DNA from: Hysterangium stoloniferum
Taxonomy: Eukaryota > Basidiomycota > Agaricomycetes > Hysterangiales > Hysterangiaceae
Length of the DNA stretch: 64,000 bases
Direction of reading: 5' to 3'
NCBI GenBank assembly: GCA_015178975.1
Contig: WHVD01000028.1
Coordinates: forward strand, 62,001 to 126,000
This document shows positions 22,027 to 33,700 of this stretch, in pieces; within the stretch, counting starts at the first letter, position 1; each line of letters opens with the position of its first letter. The translations under genes were made by a program, and so were the position numbers. The notes beneath the pieces were generated by a model. That model saw nothing but the letters and a program-made list of their open reading frames with translations, made no database searches and was not told the origin of the DNA.

Positions 22027-22621
22027 GATAAGAGTTGTGGCTGGCTGATGACATCTTCAAGAGAATTGGTACAAAGCAAAGGGACTTTGGAATGAAAGAG
22101 GGTAATATAAGTCAATATTCAAACTGGAGAACTATAGCATACAAAAAATGTAATGGATAATCAGAAGGCTGATCAAGGAAGCAAGAAGTTATGGTGGGTC
22201 AAGGGAAGCAGAAAAAGAAACAAGGATCAAACTAAACTAAATGTGATGAAACAGAAATATTCTAAAGGTTGTGAGGTGGCAAATAATATTTATATGTAGA
22301 ATGGATGATGGGAGGACATTGGGATGGAATGACCAAAAGGGTAATCTACAGAAAAACAGGTGTTGGGATGCCACAGGCATTGATACTGTGGTTGGGGGTC
22401 TGATAGCAGGGTGCTGGAGGGTTATGAGGGTAAAAACAAGTTGCGGGGGTCTGAATGATAGGAACCTAACACATTCATCTTACCTGGCACTATATTTTAT
22501 TTTCCCATTCATTTATTCACAACTCCACATCAGCATCATATTACTTATCTTTGACAGACCTTGTTTTGTGTCTTCAGACATCATTCTGATTTCCAAATGC
22601 AAAAATAAGTCAATAGCTGAA
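22027..22621. repeat. CpG-poor repeat remnant between LTRs
   Basis: Parts of this stretch (22265-22330 and 22350-22455) recur near 675-760 and 2055-2140. No coding region is recognised. Confidence 0.5.
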
Positions 22622-23423
22622 TGTTACGACCAGACAATCCCGCCGGACTCTGGGCACTAACCTGTATGCCACCACGCCCTACACGCACCAAATGTCTGTT
22701 TATAGGATTTCCCACCCGGACTCTGTACATCAAGGCTTGTTACGTTCGACCTCATTATGACACATATCAGTCACCGGACTTCCCCCGGACTCCGTCTCTG
22801 TCTATGTCCGTCTTTGTCCCACACATCAGTCACCGGACCCCACTCAGAATCCCGTCACCACTCTAATCGAGCCCCGTTCCTGTTTTAGTCAAATGACCTG
22901 TCACGATTTGTACTCCGCTCCCGCTCCGTTTCCCGTTATGGATTATGCTTTGTCACGATTCGGACTCCGCTCCGTTCCATCCCGTTCCTAACACCAATTT
23001 GGTGTTTACTATTTCTGTTTTATGTTTTGCTCATTTCGTTTCATTATTACTGGATTCGGTATGACATTTACTTCACGGTCTATTTAAACTGGCAGATGTT
23101 GTACATACAATCCAGTCAGAAAATTAGCTTAGATTCCCCCCAGTAATCTAATCCATTTTCCGCTCTAAACCCTTGCTTGATTCACATCGCTCTCACTAGT
23201 CGGAGCCCACGGGCTCCGGCGCATCTACCTCTCTCAACTGTCTCGACTCATGACCTACGACCTACGACCCACAAACCCTGCCTGGACTCCCCGGGATTCC
23301 CATCCACCTGTTCGAAATTGGATAACACGATCTAGCAAGGGTGCAGCCTATAAGCTGAAGCCAAGTCCTACTGGATATCCTGTGGGTTTCTCCGGAGACC
23401 CGCCCTGTGTGTGTATCCTAACA
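22622..23423 (+). repeat. Solo LTR, family A, with perfect target duplication
   Basis: It starts TGTTACGACCAGACAATCCC and ends GTGTATCCTAACA (802 bp). CTGAA flanks it on both sides (22617-22621 and 23424-23428). It retains CpG and is intermediate in age between gypsy-1 and the old copies. Confidence 0.93.
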
Positions 23424-24120
23424 CTGAAGCTGATCCTGTTTTACTCAGATCCTGGCAGGACCTGTACATTGTTGTCAGCTTTTGCAACTTGGATACACTC
23501 CAAACTGCAATATACTTTCCTGGCTTTGCAGGCAACCCTTGGCTCTTTTTGGGCATTTCTGGCCTTTGGGCAATCCTTGGTTCTTTTTGGGCATTTTTGG
23601 TCTTCAGGCAGCCCTTGGCCCTTTTTGACATGTTCAACCCTCAGCCCTTTTGGGCATTCTTAGCCTCTTTTGGCACTCTTGGCCCTTCAGGCAACCCTTG
23701 GCCTTCAGGCAATCTTAGCCATTTTGGCATCCTCAGCTTTTTCTCAAGTCATTTGCACATCTTTGTCTTTGTCCATGTTTGGGTGAGTGGACCCCCGGTG
23801 GACGCAAATCCAGGGGCCACAGGCTCCATTGCACAAAACATGCTGATGGGGACATGAGCAAGCCCCAACAGCATGCCAAACTAATAGTAAATACATGAAA
23901 AATCAATCTAAACTACAAGTTTTAGGGCAATAAAGGAGCAGGAAAGGGTGGGATGGCGGGGAAAAGAAAATTACTCAAGGAAAGCCTGAGCAATCCTTGA
24001 GGGCCGGCCACTCAGACAATGGTGGCACGAGACAAAAGGCGGCGGGAGCTGACTCCACGATGGCGGAGCTTAAAAGGGGAAACATTCCCATTACAAAGAA
24101 CACGTACTAACGGAATTAGT
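23424..24120. repeat. Dispersed repeat module with short internal repeats
   Basis: From 23520 to 23740 there are imperfect repeats of a TTTTTGGGCATTTYTGG / CAACCCTTGGC pattern. The segment 23760-23865 recurs at 46290-46405, and 23875-24115 recurs at 57375-57610. The three copies have joined different parts, so this is a multi-copy element, possibly non-autonomous. No protein is recognised. Confidence 0.6.
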
Positions 24121-24319
24121 CCGCTCCAGCTCAGCGTAATTTCTATTTTTAGTATAAGTATAATAAATTAATCATTTTTCAAACATTTCGATAATAGACT
24201 AATCTGAGAATAGATATATTTTTATCAAAATCACTTACCTAGCAGCACAATTCCGATTCAAAATAAAAAACGAAAACAAGATGGAAGAATTCGAAAAGTA
24301 AAAGAAAAACTTGTAGAAA

Positions 24320-24515
24320 AAAAAATGGCGACTCGGACCCAAGACAATTTAAAAATTCATATATTCGGCGCATGCAAGGCGCCGGCGGGTGCTTATATAG
24401 ATAGGGGTCAGTCTGAACTACCAGACCTTGCTGGTCTGGGGGTTTTCCACCCGCTAGCCGATTTCCGCGTACTACTTGGACTGTCTGTACTAGTCCGGGG
24501 GGAATAAATGCATAA
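24320..24515 (+). other. CpG-rich unit with TATA box, stem-loops and AATAAA
   Basis: TATATAG occurs at 24394-24400. It is followed by a 7-bp stem CCAGACC/GGTCTGG with a 5-nt loop (24421-24439), a GGGGG/CCACCC pairing, a 5-bp stem GGACT/AGTCC (24478-24496) and AATAAA at 24503-24508. The layout resembles the U3-R part of a short LTR or a structured non-coding transcript. The surrounding 24120-25200 has no recognised gene. Confidence 0.3.
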
Positions 24516-25204
24516 TAGTATTGACCAAGTATTGACTAAAATTCGAGTAGTATGACTAAGAAAGATGAAATATGGTAATTAATGAACTTCTCAATTAGGG
24601 TATATATAGACACGATGACGTAATAATCAAGGAGGAAGCCATAAGTTACCGGTACGTGTCTTGGACTCGAACGATGTTCTGCCATCCTGCCGGGCCGAGA
24701 CTCGGAGATTAACTAGTAAAGCGATCCCGGTGACAAATCTCTACGTGATAAATTTAATCCCGGTTTTTCGTGGGCTTTGAGACTTTCAAGGGAGGGCAGC
24801 CTCTTTGGGTTTGGAACAAACAAGTACAAACACAAACACATAATAAAGCTGTGTGAAATAGATTACCATATTGGGGATCACACACGGCCTGATCGGAAGT
24901 TAAATTTGGATTACTTGTAAGGCACCCCCCTCCCCCCCATCTTGGGCACTCTGCTTGCTGCTGATGGATAAATACAAGGTAGCTTGTAATAACGATCATC
25001 TTGACGAAGCATTAAAATTTCAAACTAGGGTCCTCAATTAAGGACCTGGTTTCATCATTTAACCGTGGAAGTCATGTGTCCCACGCCCTAAGGTTCTTCA
25101 AGATTCCTATAAAAGCACCACTGGCATTCGTGAGATTCTCGTCCAACTTACCCCCGGGTTGACGTGTTACCACAGTTCTCATAAACCATCCATATCGCTC
25201 ACCA

Positions 25205-27286
25205 ATGCCTCCTTCATTCTCCCACAACTTTGACACGGACTATTTCAAAGGAAAGACAGAGTTCTCAACAGGTATCTTCATAAACAATGAATGGCACTGT
25301 GGTTCAGAGAACACCACCATTGAGTAAGTGTCCAGTATCATAGACATGTCCAGTCAGTGTTAACTTACTCCCTTCCTCAGTATCATCAATCCCAGTACGC
25401 ACTCTCTTTAAATGCTTACTTTGATAGTTGACCCACCCCGTAACAGCCACTGGCAAAAAGTTGACCAGCATTGCAGAGGGCACAGCCAAGGATGTCGACC
25501 TTGCAGTCGCCGCCGCTCAGAAGGCGTACGATACCGTTTGGGGGCTCAACAAGCCTGGTTTCGAGCGTGGGAAACTCTTGATCAGATGGGCCGAACTCAT
25601 CGAAGAACACATTGATGAACTCGCTGCTATTGAGAGCTTGAACAATGGTGAGTCCCAGTCCAAACTCCCATTAAGAGATTGACTGAAAGTACGGCAGGCA
25701 AGATCTTCCCGGACGCAAAGGGATTCGATGTAACAGAAGCCGCCGCCACCCTCCGCTACTACGGTGGCTGGGCCGACAAAAACCACGGAAAAGTCATAGA
25801 AACGAGCGAGTCCAAGCTCGGATATACACGCCATGAACCCTTTGGCGTCGTTGGACAAATCATCCCATGGAACTTTCCCCGTACGTGTTCCCCATGCACG
25901 CAATCTTGCCAAGTATCTCTGCACTGACAGCGTTCCCGCTCCCCCCAGTCCTCATGTTCGCCTGGAAAATGGGCCCCGCGCTCGCGACGGGGAACACCAT
26001 CGTGATCAAGCCCTCCGAGCTCACGCCGCTCTCCGCTCTGCGCGCGACGCAGCTCGCAGTCGAAGCGGGTTTCCCTCCGGGCGTGATCAACGTCGTCACC
26101 GGGTACGGAAAGACGGTCGGCCACGCAATCTCGTCGCACCCCGCGATCGAGAAGGTCGCGTTCACGGGGAGCACCCTCGTCGGGCGCGAGATCATGCGCC
26201 AGGCGGCCATGTCCAACCTGAAGAACGTGACCCTCGAGCTCGGCGGAAAGAGCCCGAACATCATCTTTGAAGATGCGGATCTCGATGCGGTCGTCAGGTG
26301 GGCCACACACGGCATCTAGTACGTGATTTTCTCCGATCCATGTCTCGTGTCCCGAACAGCCGTGCACATGGGACATCGTGCACTGACTGAACTGCTGCCC
26401 TTCCCCCCCAGCTTCAACCACGGCCAAACATGCTGTGCCGGTTCGCGTATCTACGTCCAAAGATCGATTTTCGACAAGTTCCAGGAGAAGTTCATCGCCC
26501 ACATCAAGACTATACAGCTCGGCAACCCCCTTGCCCAGGGCACTACGCAGGGCCCGCAGGTGTCGCAGACGCAATTTGATGTATGTGTCGTGCCCTTGTG
26601 TATCCCGTCTTTTGCCTTTTTTGCCTTTTTTTCGTCTGAATTCCCTTTGGACCGACACTGATGCTAACGTGTTCCGGCTAGCGCATCATGGGCTACATCC
26701 AAGACGGCAAGAAGTCCGGCGCGAAGGCGATCATCGGTGGCGAACAACACGGATCCGAGGGATACTTCATCCAGCCCACCATCTTCACGAACACGACCCC
26801 GGATATGCGTATCGTCCGCGAGGAGATCTTCGGCCCCGTCGGCGTCCTCGTCCCATTCGAGAACGAAGAAGGTAAGGCCTGTTTTATGATTCCCGGTCCT
26901 CATTCGCCGCTTCGTGTCCTGTGAGCCCCGAACCCACTTTGACCCCCCATTCCGCCGTCAGATATCATCCGGATTGGGAACGACACCATGTACGGGCTCG
27001 CCGCTGCCGTCTTCTCGAAGAACATCACCCGCGCGCTCAACGTCGCGCACAGGCTGAAGGCGGGCACCGTGTGGGTTAACTGCTGCAACCTTATCAACCC
27101 GCAGCTTCCCTTTGGCGGATTCAAGCAGTCGGGTATTGGACGCGAGCTCGGCGACTATGCATTGACAAAGTATGTGTTCTGTTCTTCCCCACGTTACTAT
27201 TATTATTATGACAGTCGCTGATGCCGCGCGCGCTTAGCTACACATCTGTCAAGTGTGTGCATGTCGACTTGACTGGTAAGGTGTGA
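25205..27286 (+). CDS. NAD(P)-dependent aldehyde dehydrogenase
   Basis: It oxidises aldehydes to carboxylic acids. I resolve nine exons totalling 1503 nt and 500 residues: 25205-25323, 25381-25394, 25447-25647, 25698-25880, 25949-26318, 26412-26580, 26682-26871, 26962-27169 and 27238-27286. Exon 2 is a 14-nt microexon; without it the frame fails between TTID and TGKKL. Motifs in order are [23 protein letters not shown], the catalytic Glu in LELGGKSPN, the nucleophile Cys in [19 protein letters not shown] and [14 protein letters not shown]. The length is normal and no damage is seen. Upstream, 25060-25204 is an ordinary 5' region. Coding exons are much richer in CpG than the flanking repeats. 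Confidence 0.96.
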
Positions 27287-27670
27287 AAATGTAACAGCAG
27301 CATGGACTCCGATTCACGTGTATAATAACGAGCGTGCTGTGGTATACGCTGTATGATACTTTTGGAATGTGAATTTCTTTAAAAGCTATCTCAACCGACA
27401 AGGTTATTGGATATCAGACAGGCAGATATTATCAAATTGATTCTATGTATAATGAGACAGGAAGAGAATTATATGCAGGAGTCTAGGGTCACCAAAAGTT
27501 GTACAGGAAGTTAATGATACAAAACGAGAACTTGGATGGCGGAAATGGGAGAGTGTATGATGATGATACTTGAAAAAATGACTCGAAAAAATGACTCGAA
27601 AAAATGACTCAGATGATGTCATCCACAACAAAGGGTCCGGAAAACGCAGAGAAGGAAGGGTTCGCCCGCT

Positions 27671-29703
27671 TCACTTCGTCGCAGCACTAAACGAAATAGT
27701 ATCCACAGGCAACGGCGGCAGCTCCATACCCCAATCTTTATCAGCACCAAACATCCTAAACACATCCGCGTCCCCGTTCCCCATCCTACCGATATCATCC
27801 CCACGGACGTGAGACGTCAAGTAGCCATCCGGCGTATGCAACGTCGAATACGACGTCGACGCGGATGGCGTGCTATCCACACCCGCGCCAGCGCCAGCAC
27901 TCGTACCACAATCAAAGCCGAACGGCCCAATCCCAGCGGCGAAACGATACGGATCATCCTGCTCGAGCTCATCCGGCGCGGTATATAGCGGGCGCTCGTG
28001 AGGAAGGATAGGGTCCGAGTCTCCGTTGCGCTCGCGTTCTAGGGCACGGGCGTTGAGGCCGTAAGGGATGAATGACGAGGAGGCGTGAGTGTGGGTGTGG
28101 GTGTGCGGATGGGGAGGGGAATATGTACTCCTCGCGAAGGTAGGGAGTGCGTAATTTTGTTCGGTGGACACCAGAACGGGCTCGGGTGGTGGTGGCGAAG
28201 GTCTAAAAGGTGATGGCGACGGTCTGGGAGCGGGACTGGGTGATCTGGTATGACGTGAGATATCCTCATCGTCGACTTCTTTGTTGACGACGGGCACGGC
28301 AGCCTGTAGGATAGACGCGGCAGTGGGGTTATAGTTATGCGCACTTGGAGCCATGTGGGTCCCTCTCAGAGATCGCGACGGGATTTTAATGGTTATCGTC
28401 TTCCCAGCACTCTTGGCCATGGCCTTACTCTCATGGTACTCCGAGTCATTTGGGTCGTCATCATAAGCCGCCTCAGATTCCGAGGCATAAATGACAATTG
28501 GCTTCGCCTTTGATTTTCTTTTGGTGACTCCGGCGGGCTGCTTGAGCCTGTGCTTCTTGGTAGGCGGCTTGCCAGTTTTAACGAAATTACGACCGACGAC
28601 AAGGCGCAGCTTTCGATTGCTGATCTCTTTCTGGGTGAGACCAGGTAGGTCGGACGATGGGCCGTTAATAGGGGTATTTTCGAGGACGGGTGCAGTAATA
28701 GGCGGCCCAGAAGCTATTTCATCTCCCGGAGGAGCGGCCTCGGTGTCAGTTCCATCGACCGGAGGGACAACGACTGGATCGGCCGGAACTTCATCCCCAT
28801 CCTCAAGTGCCTGTAGCATTGGGTTGAAACGAGCCTCTCGATAGGGCGATGGCCGATCGCGCGGTGGCGGATTCTTCCCAATCACATAGCGAAAACCCCG
28901 TCGGCGTTGTTCAGCCATCCACTCTTCTGTTCCGAAAATGAGACCCTCACGCGCGAGCCACTGACGCATGCTCTCTGGTTGGGTCTTATGTGCGCCACGG
29001 CCCTTTGCTTTCTTCAGCTGGCCCTCTGCGATCCGCCGCCCATGCACGCTGAACTTCGAAGAAATCCCGGTATCAATGATATACCCGTATCCGCCTTTTC
29101 GCAGACAGTTAGAGCAGTTGCAGATTCCACGACAGCGGGGACAGTGCCAGGAAGGATCGAGAAGATCGAAAACCTCGCCGTATCTATTGTTGTTACGCTT
29201 AGTATCACAAAACATTACCGATACAAGCTGTGTACTTGCCGTATTTCAAGGCAGCTTCTACAAATAACAGTCCGACATGGTACTCCATTGTGCACCTTCC
29301 TGCAGCGCAACTTGGGATAAGTGCACTTCGAGTTTCTACACTGATGACAAAGAGTCTTCTCGAATCCCATAAGCAGGTCCGCCACGGGGTCGGGGGAATT
29401 CCTGGACGCATCGATCTCCATTGTGGAATCGGTAGCATGAGTTTCCCTGCTTTTGATATCATTGACGCGATCGTCGCGCATCTCTAGGTGGCGTCGATGT
29501 GGCAAAGGTGAAGACGGCGGAGTACTGAGGGGAGAGCATGAACCAAGTATATCACTGTGATCAAGGCGTGCACGCTTCGCATTACTAGCCTCGTGCCCAG
29601 ATGTGTCGCGGGGAGACACTGGTTCGTATTGCGTCATATCCAAGACGCCACGCGTAGGTAACTCGATGTAGGCCTTTGATCGTCTTCCGGGGGTAGTAGG
29701 CAT
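27671..29703 (-). CDS. CDCA7-type zf-4CXXC_R1 zinc-finger protein
   Basis: Two exons, 29703-29240 and 29183-27671, give 1977 nt and 658 residues. The zinc-finger domain spans the splice site, at roughly residues 120-190. It shows CHQCR, several CxxC pairs, [11 protein letters not shown] across the intron and [15 protein letters not shown], the signature of the CDCA7 / R1 family. In animals and plants CDCA7 recruits the HELLS/DDM1 remodeller and supports DNA methylation; in fungi the role is inferred. The remaining 450 residues are low-complexity and Pro/Ser-rich with basic patches ([12 protein letters not shown]), consistent with a nuclear protein. The intron (29184-29239) uses a GC donor (GCAAGT) and TAG acceptor. 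Confidence 0.85.
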
Positions 29704-29778
29704 TGCCCGGTTTACAAGTTTCTTCTCGGCTGGAACACGAGTTCTGGTTAAATATTTTTTTTCGATCTATCAGCCAGA

Positions 29779-30099
29779 CTATCTCAGCAAAGTCTTTAAA
29801 AAGGTGGGAAAAGCCAGACACACCGCCACTTTACTTGCAAATGGCTTATAAGCCCCATCCTTCTCCTCAACTTCTCTGACCTTTCTCTTCTTTGTGTTTG
29901 TCGTTTTTTCCTCCTTACTACGACTCTGCTCCTTGCGCTCCGTACGTAGCCAAGGCTGCAAGGCCTTTGGCGAAATCGGATCAACGTAACAACATTGAGT
30001 ATTCTGGACGGGCTCCTGTTGCTGCACCATAGTGTCTGGGTTAAAGGGGTAAAAGTGGCGTACCACAGGGTAAGGACCAAGTTGTTTAGCTAGTGACAT
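29779..30099 (-). CDS. Small hypothetical protein, half of a head-to-head duplication
   Basis: The frame encodes about 106 residues starting MSLAKQLGPYPVVRHFYPF and contains a Lys/Arg/Glu-rich stretch with TNTKKRKVREVEEKD. I recognise no family. The first half is repeated in inverted orientation at about 30633-30798, where MSLAKQLGPYPVV is again intact but the frame ends early. Conservation of the coding part in both arms argues that the protein is or was real. Confidence 0.35.
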   Translation of the reverse strand: MSLAKQLGPYPVVRHFYPFNPDTMVQQQEPVQNTQCCYVDPISPKALQPWLRTERKEQSRSKEEKTTNTKKRKVREVEEKDGAYKPFASKVAVCLAFPTFLKTLLR

Positions 30100-30799
30100 A
30101 GCAAAGAAGGTGATTTTAAGATGGATTGATTACCCGTGGAACCGAAGGTGGCGGCGGCTTTTCGAAGCCCGCGAGCGCTTAACGTAATAGAACGTCACAA
30201 CATAGCAATAGCAATCGTCACAAACAATGGCACAGCAATCGTCACAAGCAATAGAGCAAACGTCACGGACAATAAACGTCACAAGCACCAGAGCAAACGT
30301 CACGGACAATAAACGTCACAAACAATAAGCAAGTAACGCAAACGTCACAAGCACACAAGCAACGGCAACGAGAGCAAATGTCACAAACAAGTACAAACAA
30401 GCCTCCGGCCATCAAGGAGGCATAACATCCACAGCGACGGCTGTGCATACTATTTTGATAAATGGTAGAAATCGCCGTCATGAGTATTCGTCACTCGTAC
30501 CAATTGATGATGTGCCGTTGTTTGTGATGATTGCTATTGCTATGTTGTGATGTTCTATTGCGCTCGCGGGCTTCGAAAAGCCGCCGCCACCTTTGGTTTC
30601 ACGGGTAATCAATCCATCTTAAAATCACCTTCTTTGCTATGTCACTAGCTAAACAGCTTGGTCCTTACCCTGTGGTACGCCACTTTTACCCCTTTAACCC
30701 AGAGACCATGGTGCAGCAACAGGAGCTGGTCCAAAACAATCAATGTCGTTTTGTAGGGCCTATAAGCCATTTGCAAGTAAAGTGGCGGTGTGTCTAGCA
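29812..30799. repeat. Large imperfect palindrome
   Basis: The left arm (29812-30233) is the inverted copy of the right arm (30508-30799). The arms match closely, including GCCGCCGCCACC and the start of the small gene. The right arm lacks about 130 bp present in the left one (roughly 29860-29990). The 270-bp spacer holds a minisatellite. Confidence 0.85.
30190..30385. repeat. Minisatellite built on AACGTCACAAGCAA
   Basis: About nine irregular units with an ACGTCAC core follow each other, alternating ACGTCACAAGCA and ACGTCACGGACAATA forms. ACGTCA is the consensus of CRE/ATF-type bZIP sites, so the array between two divergent copies could act as a shared promoter element. That role is inference. 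Confidence 0.7.
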
Positions 30800-33700
30800 G
30801 TGCGGATCAGAAGTCTGCATATTTTTCCCCTAAGAGGTACATTAAATTCTTTATGCACAGATGAATGCTTGATGAAGTACCCACCCACATACTCTGACTA
30901 TAAGTTCAATTCAGGAGGGAAATCATTTAGCTGTTAATGCATGAATTCCATTAGTTATTGAAAGAAATCATACAAAGTACCAACAGTCTTCAATGGAAGA
31001 CTTGGATGCTTTCTTAGACTTTTTCAATATCTACAGGCAATCATAAACATCATTGAGGTGAATGGGGGTGGCAGTAAGAGGGCAACCTACAATGAGACAA
31101 GAGCAGATTGTGTCACTGACCCCTAATAACTGCAATAACATAGTGTTTGAAAGCTTGCCATATCTTATGAAAACTGAGTACTTGGTAGTGGGAGGAAAGA
31201 GGTTTGACTTTGTTTGGTACTATTTGAGACTTAGTCATTCATTAGATGGGACCCACTCCTTAGGTAATCTGAAACTGTACAACCCCTTGTCACAGACATC
31301 ATGTGTCAAAAAGATTTGTAAATATTCTGTAGAGGTTGTATAAACTCCACCAATTACACATTAGATCCTCAAATGACTATACCCATCATGGATAAGGTTG
31401 AGGAGTTCATTAGGAGTTAAGTATTCCATAAGTATCCTGTCAAAATTAAAAAAAAAAAAGATATTGTACTGTTACCATTACATGTTCCATCACACGTCAC
31501 ATAGGTCTGAATCCGAACTTATTGGGCCCTGTCACACATGACACATCACTTCGGGATTGAGCTTATATATAAAGAAAATGAACTTGAATGATTACCAACA
31601 GAGACTATTCTACAGGAATTCTTTAGCATGGGGATGAGATCATTAAAGGTGTTAATGATTCCAGTGATATACTTTTTAGTATTTTTTGGTTTAAATCTTG
31701 AACTGAACTTTTATTATTTCTGTCCCATGTCACACCATACCCCTGAACTAGTTGAACCTATGAACTACTTTATGTGGACCTATCACACTTCAAACCAGCT
31801 GAAAATGTAATTGTAATAATACAGTACTTAAGAAAAGAATGTTAAAATAATCAGTGCTGCTCTAAGAGCAAATAATTCTTTATAAATAGATGAGGACTCC
31901 AATACTTGTCTCCATTAAGATAATAAAGGGAGGTGGATGCAAAGCACTAGAAGTGCAGGAGCTCAGACACAGACATGAATGAGTGAATGAAGTTTCACTT
32001 ACACAAATGATGGACCCACAATGGTACACACCATCGAGCCAATGCGAGTCACTAAATCTAACAGTCTCATCCTTATAACCGCTCTTTCAGCTCACTAACT
32101 TAAATCTAAATATAACAAAGAAGCATCAGAGGTAATTCAGACTCAGTAGATTGCCAGCACAGATGTTGACTACTCTGCAAGTGGATGTAGGTACGTACAT
32201 ATGGGTCTAAAACTCTCTAATTCCCAATAGCTGTCCTGCAAGTTACGAAATTGATGGCTTCCTTATGGACCTTAATGAAAAGCGGTGTCAGCACGAATCG
32301 GAATCTCTTCATAAATTTTTTATCAAAGTGGCATTTAAAAACTACGAGGAAAAACCAACTTAGGTTTGTCGTCCAAAAATTTCATTTCACTGATGTAGCC
32401 GGCAGCCAGAACTGGACCAGGAGTTTTGTCCATCATACTAATGACTGCTTCCCACCCCAACCGAAAAAGGCTTCCTGCTCGGCTGGGAGCTTCAAATGGG
32501 GACAGCACTAAAGGGATCTGTGTTGAAATGCGCCTGTCTCTATCATCTACTCAAGTATGTAGCACGAACCCTTACAATTGAACAGGGAAATTCTATCAAA
32601 ACTGGCTGATATATAATCAATGAGACAATGCCAAGTGGGGCAATATAATGAGTATTTCGCATCATTATCAATTACTAATGAAGTATGCCACACGGAGCCA
32701 AGTACTGCCGTATGCGGGGTAGTATAGTCTGAAGCTCGATAATCTGACAATCTGATGTCTGACTGTGGAAGTACTTTTACCGTGAGGTCTTCAAAGGAAT
32801 ATCTATCCATCACTTCAAAGATAATTTCCGGTATTGTGGTATAGCGGTATAGACATGCAGGGACCGTGGGTCAAGCTTTAGCATGGAAAGGAAATCAGTC
32901 TTCCTTCGATTGATTGGTAGCGCCAAATGTGACGGGCGCCTAATCACAGAATACGCCTTATATGAAAAGCGGATCTAAAAGTGCCTATGTAGTTTAACGG
33001 TCCGTATACGATATCTATCTCACTCATTATGATGGAGTTTCATTTTGTAAACCATCCATCATTAATAATGCAGTATATCGATTAACGAGCAGGATAAATG
33101 CCTGCCAGTGGAGTTACACAACACATAGCAATCACCAATGGCAGGGGAAGTCCCTGAGATGTACAGTACCGGTCTGTAAGTGCAATCCCGATTGCTGTCT
33201 TTTGCAACAACGCCAACATGCCATAGCTTCGTAATTAGATGCGGACAGGTCGCGATGTTGAGTACGCTACTAATACGACATCCCACTTCGATGCTTATTT
33301 TCAACATCTGTTCCCACAGCAGTGTCGACTTTTGATTGGCTCCTTTCATTGCGACAAGAAATAGAATTTGTTTGGAGATTGCCAGTGAAATCCATGACCA
33401 TTTTCTATTTGATCTGCCGTTATGCGAACATAATCAGCGTTTTGCTTGATATCGCTTCTACAGGCACCCTGACACACCAGGTATTTGAGTGATAGTTTTT
33501 TTTTTTTTCGACGCATCCTAATAGGCATAGTACGTATACCATGCATATTTAATAGGATGATTCATTATCGCACTCAGCTGCTCTACACAAGCCTATTTCT
33601 CCGACGTCTTGAAGCTAGTGTCACATGTTGCAGAACTCAGTACGTAACGATCTGAGCTTTGCTTGACTTCCCCTGCATTGTTAGTTGACTAATATCTTGA

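Noticed and set aside
25759-26658. 299-codon open frame on the strand opposite the aldehyde dehydrogenase
   Set aside because: It overlaps the ALDH exons and introns, has low complexity (Arg/Asp/Glu-rich) and no recognisable domain. Long antisense frames are common opposite GC-rich coding exons.
30190-30385. Regular short repeats considered as a CRISPR array
   Set aside because: Repeats are irregular, spacers are not unique, and the genome is eukaryotic with introns. It is a minisatellite.
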